Below are positions 60,175 through 64,000 of a stretch of DNA of 64,000 nucleotides, piece after piece (the stretch's first letter is position 1; every line of letters begins with the position of its first letter). The position numbers and the translations under genes were made by a program. The DNA is taken from contig NC_134015.1 of NCBI RefSeq assembly GCF_040712315.1, forward strand, positions 49,569,964 through 49,633,963. The letters are read 5' to 3'. The DNA is from Castanea sativa (taxonomy: Eukaryota; Streptophyta; Magnoliopsida; Fagales; Fagaceae). The notes beneath the pieces were generated by a model. The model saw only the letters and a program-made list of their open reading frames with translations. It was not told the DNA's origin and did not search any database.

Positions 60175-60841
60175 AGATAGATATATAGATATATATAAAT
60201 ACTGAAGAAAAAAAAGTGTCAGAAGCCACTTTTGTTGACTTTTCCACAAAGCCACTTATGTGAACTTTCTTCCTTTCCCTATAATAGTTTTGTCGTATCT
60301 ATTGCTTTAAGATTACAACTACCACTATTGCATGATGTTCTTCTCCTTTTTCCACAACATAATTATCTCTTGTCAGCAACATATCCGAAGAAGCATATCT
60401 ACTGCACTGACATCTTTACTTCCAGAAGACATTTGTCACTCCAATCCCAAGACCCCTACTCCTCTGGACAAATGTCAGGAACAAGCTGGCCCTTCCAACT
60501 CAATGATTATCTTCTGAATGTAAATTATTTGTGTAAATTATTGCCTATAAATAGGCCTCATGTGCCCTTAGTTCGCCAGAGTTAGAGAGAGTTAGCAAGA
60601 AAAAAGAAAACCTTGTGTAATATTTCCCAGTTTATGTCTTCCAGTCCTGTAAGAAGCTTGTTTAATCTAATAATATCCCTCAGTTTTTTGTATCTCGTTT
60701 TATGTTCTATTCCATACTTTCATGTTACTTTTTATAGCATCTTAATAATATATGCCATTAATAAGCTTCCATGATCTTCTTACACTCTCATTGCCAGTTT
60801 GTCATTGTCTTTTAATTGTCCTTGTCCTTTACTTGTATAAT
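60175..60841 (+). promoter_or_regulatory. Intergenic/promoter region of relic copy A
   Basis: It contains CCTATAAATAGGCC (TATA at 60546-60554), followed by a purine-rich GAGTTAGAGAGAGTTAGC leader start. The order polyprotein end, about 370 bp, TATA box, leader matches a pararetroviral RNA promoter. The same structure is repeated in inverse in copy B. Confidence 0.6.
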
Positions 60842-61356
60842 TGGTATCCTTCATCCTCTTCTTCTACCTTTGGATTTTTCATAAATACTCCGTCTAATTC
60901 AAGGCCAGACAAGTCTAGTTTTGTGTCATCAATGACTGGGAGGACAAAAGGTTCGGTTGATGCTTGAAGAGTTAGAGTTTTAAGAAATGATGAAATCGGG
61001 CTTGGGGGATCAGAGTTTATGGCCAACATGTTCATATCTGGGGGTCTTGAAGAAGCACCAATAGTTGGATCTGGTGGTTGGTATAATGGCTCTTTGTCCT
61101 TTTTGATGAGAGGAGGTTCATTTTGTGGTCTGGTTTGAGGTTCTAGTTGGAGTGATGTTGGGCTTATTATGTTGGGAAAAATTCCACTTGGTTTAAAAGG
61201 ATTATGAGCAAGATGTGCCATGGTTAGTGGTTGGAAGTTCTGGTAGGGGGAGACTGGGGAGAATGGTGAGGTTAAAGGTATTGACAGATCTTTATACAAT
61301 GATTGATGAGGTTGATAAGGCATGTAGACTTGCATTGGAAGAGCTTGGGTAGCCAC
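60829..61356 (-). CDS. Proline-rich ORF between the two relic copies, 175 aa
   Basis: Open from ATG 61356 to TAA 60829. It is proline- and serine-rich throughout (SPFSPVSPYQNFQP, PPLIKKDKEPLYQPPDP), then acidic near the end (KVEEEDEGYQLYK). Read on the minus strand it is the first frame after copy B's promoter and leader, where a caulimovirid's first ORF would start. I infer it is the N-terminal coding part of the copy B unit's next genome segment. It is uninterrupted, which is notable beside the decayed copies. No domain recognised. Confidence 0.5.
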   Translation of the reverse strand: MATQALPMQVYMPYQPHQSLYKDLSIPLTSPFSPVSPYQNFQPLTMAHLAHNPFKPSGIFPNIISPTSLQLEPQTRPQNEPPLIKKDKEPLYQPPDPTIGASSRPPDMNMLAINSDPPSPISSFLKTLTLQASTEPFVLPVIDDTKLDLSGLELDGVFMKNPKVEEEDEGYQLYK

Positions 61357-61436
61357 CTTTTATGAACTCTCCATAGACTGGAGTTGCATCAACAATTGTT
61401 TTTTTTTTTTTTTTTTTTTGCCCAATGAAGGGAAAG

Positions 61437-62138
61437 GAGACAAACAAATCTTTTTATTATACAATTAAAGGACAAGGACAATTAAAGGACAAGGACAAGG
61501 ACAAACTGGCAATGGGAGTGTAAGAAGATCATGGAAGCTTATTAATGACATATATTATTAAGATGCTATACAAAATAACATGAAAGCATGGAATAGAACA
61601 TAGAACGAGATATAACAAACTGAGGGATATTATTAGATTAAACAAGCTTCTTACAGGACTGGAAGACATAAACTGGGAAATATTACACAAGGTTTTCTTT
61701 TTTCTTGCTAACTCTCTCTAACTTGGCGAACTAATGGCACAAGAGGCCTATTTATAGGCAATAATTTACACAAATAATTTACATTCAGAAGATAATCGTT
61801 GAGTTGGAAGGGTTGGCTTGTTCCTGACATTTGTCCAGAGGAGTGGGGGTCCTGGGATTGAAGTGACAAATGTCTTCTAGAAGTAAGGATGCTAGTGCAG
61901 CAGATATGCTTCTCCGGATATGTTGCTGACAAGAGATAATTATGTTGTAGAAAAAGGAGAAGAACATCATGCAATAGTGGTAGTTGTGATCTTAAAACAA
62001 TAAATATGGAAAAATTATTATAGGGAAAGGAAGAAAGTTCACATAAGTGGCTTTGTGGAAAAATCAACAAAAGTGGCTTCTGACGCCTTTTTTTTTTTTT
62101 TTTTTTGAATATTTATATATATATCTATATATCTATCT
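61437..62138 (-). promoter_or_regulatory. Intergenic/promoter region of relic copy B
   Basis: This is the inverse counterpart of 60175-60841. On the minus strand TATAAATAG lies at plus-strand 61748-61756. A run of GGACAA repeats (61469-61502) marks its far end, and a poly-T tract (61399-61420 on the plus strand) separates it from the proline-rich ORF. Confidence 0.6.
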
Positions 62139-63183
62139 TTAGTCGTCCCACCCATCTCTACCTTGAAACCATTCTTCATCAACATCTGCATCTGGATCAT
62201 GATTATGAAAGTAAGGGTCATCATAGCCAATTAAAGGATTAGGCATCTCCCAATGGTCTTCATGTGGCCATTGCTGTCTGCAAACATCTGGGTCGGCTGG
62301 TACTATGTCTGAGAAGATTCCCTAATTGAGAGATTCTGCCATTGTGAGGGAATAGTGACAAGATATCCAAGACACGTCCACTTGTGTGTGAAGAGTACCA
62401 TCAGCATTAGTCACCCAATGTATAGCTAGAGGGTGGAGGATTCCTTCTGCCTGAACATTATTTTTGGAATTTAGCTTGGCTACTATGCATGCAGAAGTAA
62501 TTTTGTGACCAAAACGGGAGTGTTGGATTTTGGGATATTTGAACCATTGGCCATCATGAGCATCATTTTTCAGAATTTCAGACCAGAATTTGTGAAAATA
62601 TTTATTTTCACGAGGGAAAATTTATGAGTAAAATTCTAGTTCGAAATGGAGGCACAAGTAGTACTCGTTGAGTAAGTACCACATGTAGAGGTAGTGTACA
62701 ATAGTCTAGTTTGTTAGCCAAAATGCAAATGGAGTTTTCCATGGTTGCTCAATGTCTGGGAAAATGGCAAGGAAATGACGTTGGTGTTCTTTGAGGTAAT
62801 CATGGAGGACTCTAATGATTCTTTTGGATCTGGCTTGAAGGGTCAAGGTCTTTATTTGGTCTTTTATTTCTGGGGGAAGTGTTTCTATCATATTAAGGAT
62901 ATCATTAGGGGCTGCAGTAGAAGGGCCTGAGGATGAGGATGGATCTGTTATTGGATATACACATAAAGGTGAAGGAATTATTGTGGTATGAAGCACTGGA
63001 GGCTTTCTAGAAAGGTAATCAGTGATAAGGTTATTTGTGCCTTTGATATGTTTGACTTGGAAAGACTATTGTGAAAACTAATTTGACCATCTGAGTAATT
63101 GAGGATGTGGGAGCATTTTTCTTTTGAATTGGAGCATTTTAGGAAAAGATGACATGTCCATTTTTACAAGAAAGTTGTGGCCA
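62139..63183 (-). pseudogene. Caulimovirid-like relic, copy B (RNase H end and C-terminal module)
   Basis: This minus-strand copy matches copy A from about 59130 to 60174. It has the RNase H end, then VLHTTIIPSPLCVYP, the serine-rich stretch, TLPPEIKDQIKTLTLQARSK and the acidic aspartate-rich end with stop at 62139-62141. The open piece 62706-62996 lacks the 1-base deletion seen in copy A. Stops near 62705 and 62622 break it elsewhere. The match to copy A ends abruptly at 63183, so RT and protease are missing from this copy. Confidence 0.8.
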
Positions 63184-63689
63184 CCACATATAATGCACTC
63201 CACCAAACTCCCTGGCCGCATTTATGTGGAGAAGACTCTTAAATAGTGCTGTCTTGGTTGCCGCAACTCACAAAAGATTTAAGAGGGCGTTTGATGGGAT
63301 AAGCATTCGAGTAGTGGCCTACATAATTAAAAAATGGAAGGCCAAGATCAGCAGAAGGAGGATATATAATGTAAGAGATCCTCCAAGAGAAGGGGAGGTT
63401 CATTTGGAAATTGGTGGAGAAAACACTATAACAACAAGAACTGAAATTGTAACCAAGTTTGAAGAAATATATTCAAGAACTACTCTTATCGGATTTTGCC
63501 AAGGAATGATTTCTTTACATAAAGCTTGTTTTTATTTGCTTTCTTACTGTCTTTAATTCACTGTGAGCGTTGTTCAATTCATTGAAGCCTAGTTTTTAAG
63601 CTCATTCTCTACAAATTCATTGTGTTGGGCTCTTTGGGCCCTAATCCTGTTACTTCTTGGGCTTAGGATCCAAATCGCGTCCTTAAAAT
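63184..63689 (+). repeat. Possible LTR end of a Ty3/gypsy element
   Basis: The sequence leads into a primer site at 63690 and includes GGGCTCTTTGGGCCC near the end, as in LTR tails. No TG start or clean CA end was found, so limits are provisional. The 110-aa ORF inside (63224-63556) has no recognisable domain. Confidence 0.4.
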
Positions 63690-64000
63690 TGGCGCCACCT
63701 GTGGAAAATTACTTAAGCTTTAGTGAGATCAACATTCGGCTATGGTAGATTTAGGGCCACACCGAGAAAAGTTTGTTGGTTCCCAACGTCATGATCATTT
63801 TCTCAACCTTGAATAAAGAAGGGACCGGAAGGTTAGTGTGCATACCATAGACATCAGTAGGAGCCAATCTCGAGATAGGAGTCATATCTCTCATGAAGAA
63901 TATACTAGAAGCCTATAGCTGGAGATAGACCGTTTGCGAAGGAGATTACGCCACCAGCGACATAGAAAAACTCCTTTGAGCTCTAACCATTCTTTTAGTG
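63690..64000 (+). mobile_element. Start of a Ty3/gypsy element: primer site and gag N-terminus, right-truncated
   Basis: TGGCGCCACCTGTGGAAA (63690-63707) is a primer-site type shared with the element at 7.7 kb. After it, frames read MVDLGPHREKF (from 63742, stop near 63814), DISRSQSRDRSHISHEEYTR, and LEIDRLRRRLRHQRHRKTPL. This is the basic coiled start of plant Ty3 gag proteins. Stops at about 63814 and 63916 show decay. The rest lies beyond the window. Confidence 0.7.

Noticed and set aside
63224..63556. 110-aa ORF before the right-hand primer site
   Set aside because: Lies in the presumed LTR and shows no domain; kept only as a note in the LTR entry.

Overview
The window looks like nuclear DNA of a woody eudicot. 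It is AT-rich and full of microsatellites, has GT-AG introns, and is dominated by plant transposable-element lineages. The tRNA-derived SINEs and LTR wording resemble repeats I associate with Fagales (oak/chestnut type), but that is an impression from memory and not a proof of species.

Only one ordinary host gene is convincingly present: a complete six-exon D1-type cyclin (CYCD1;1-like) on the minus strand at 19308-22200. It codes for 332 aa, with an LxCxE retinoblastoma-binding motif, an E2F-like site and a CT-repeat leader. Everything else recognisable is mobile or viral-relic DNA, plus short non-coding stretches.

Layout. 1-8.3 kb: most of a Ty3/gypsy element of Tat type in reverse orientation. 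Its 5' LTR and primer site lie near 7.7-8.3 kb, followed by gag, protease, RT with two RNase H domains, and integrase down to 2.4 kb. A palindromic tandem-repeat array (1.64-2.27 kb) and a spliced antisense accessory ORF run off the left edge. 8.3-10.8 kb: an AT-rich tandem-duplicated block ending in a diagnostic Helitron 3' terminus (10781-10809). 10.95-11.63 kb: a solo LTR. 11.8-19 kb: non-coding. 19.3-22.6 kb: the cyclin gene with its promoter. 24.2-25.1 kb: a SINE and a LINE 3' end. 26-37 kb: mainly non-coding, with PIF/Harbinger-type MITEs and a short truncated copia-like element (34.4-35.0 kb). 37.03-41.97 kb: a full-length but decayed Ty1/copia element with two 442-bp LTRs. 42.4-45.0 kb: a long-TIR element with a nested MITE, and a near-perfect 279-bp foldback with a 9-bp target duplication. 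45.3-46.0 kb: a 382-bp tandem duplication. 46-52 kb: non-coding, with a SINE that has a perfect target duplication. 52-57.1 kb: a minus-strand pararetrovirus-like relic (zinc knuckle, protease, unknown modules) cut by a MITE. 57.4-63.2 kb: a second caulimovirid-like relic present as a head-to-head inverted pair. 63.2-64 kb: the primer site and gag start of another Ty3/gypsy element.

The coding relics do not work together as a pathway. They are independent insertions, all carrying stops or frameshifts. Many of the stops look like CGA to TGA or TGG to TAG/TGA changes, as expected from deamination of methylated cytosine in silenced repeats. The most notable items are the inverted pararetroviral pair with unexplained C-terminal modules in place of integrase, the foldback MITE, the Helitron end, and the spliced antisense ORF with palindromic repeats in the Tat element.
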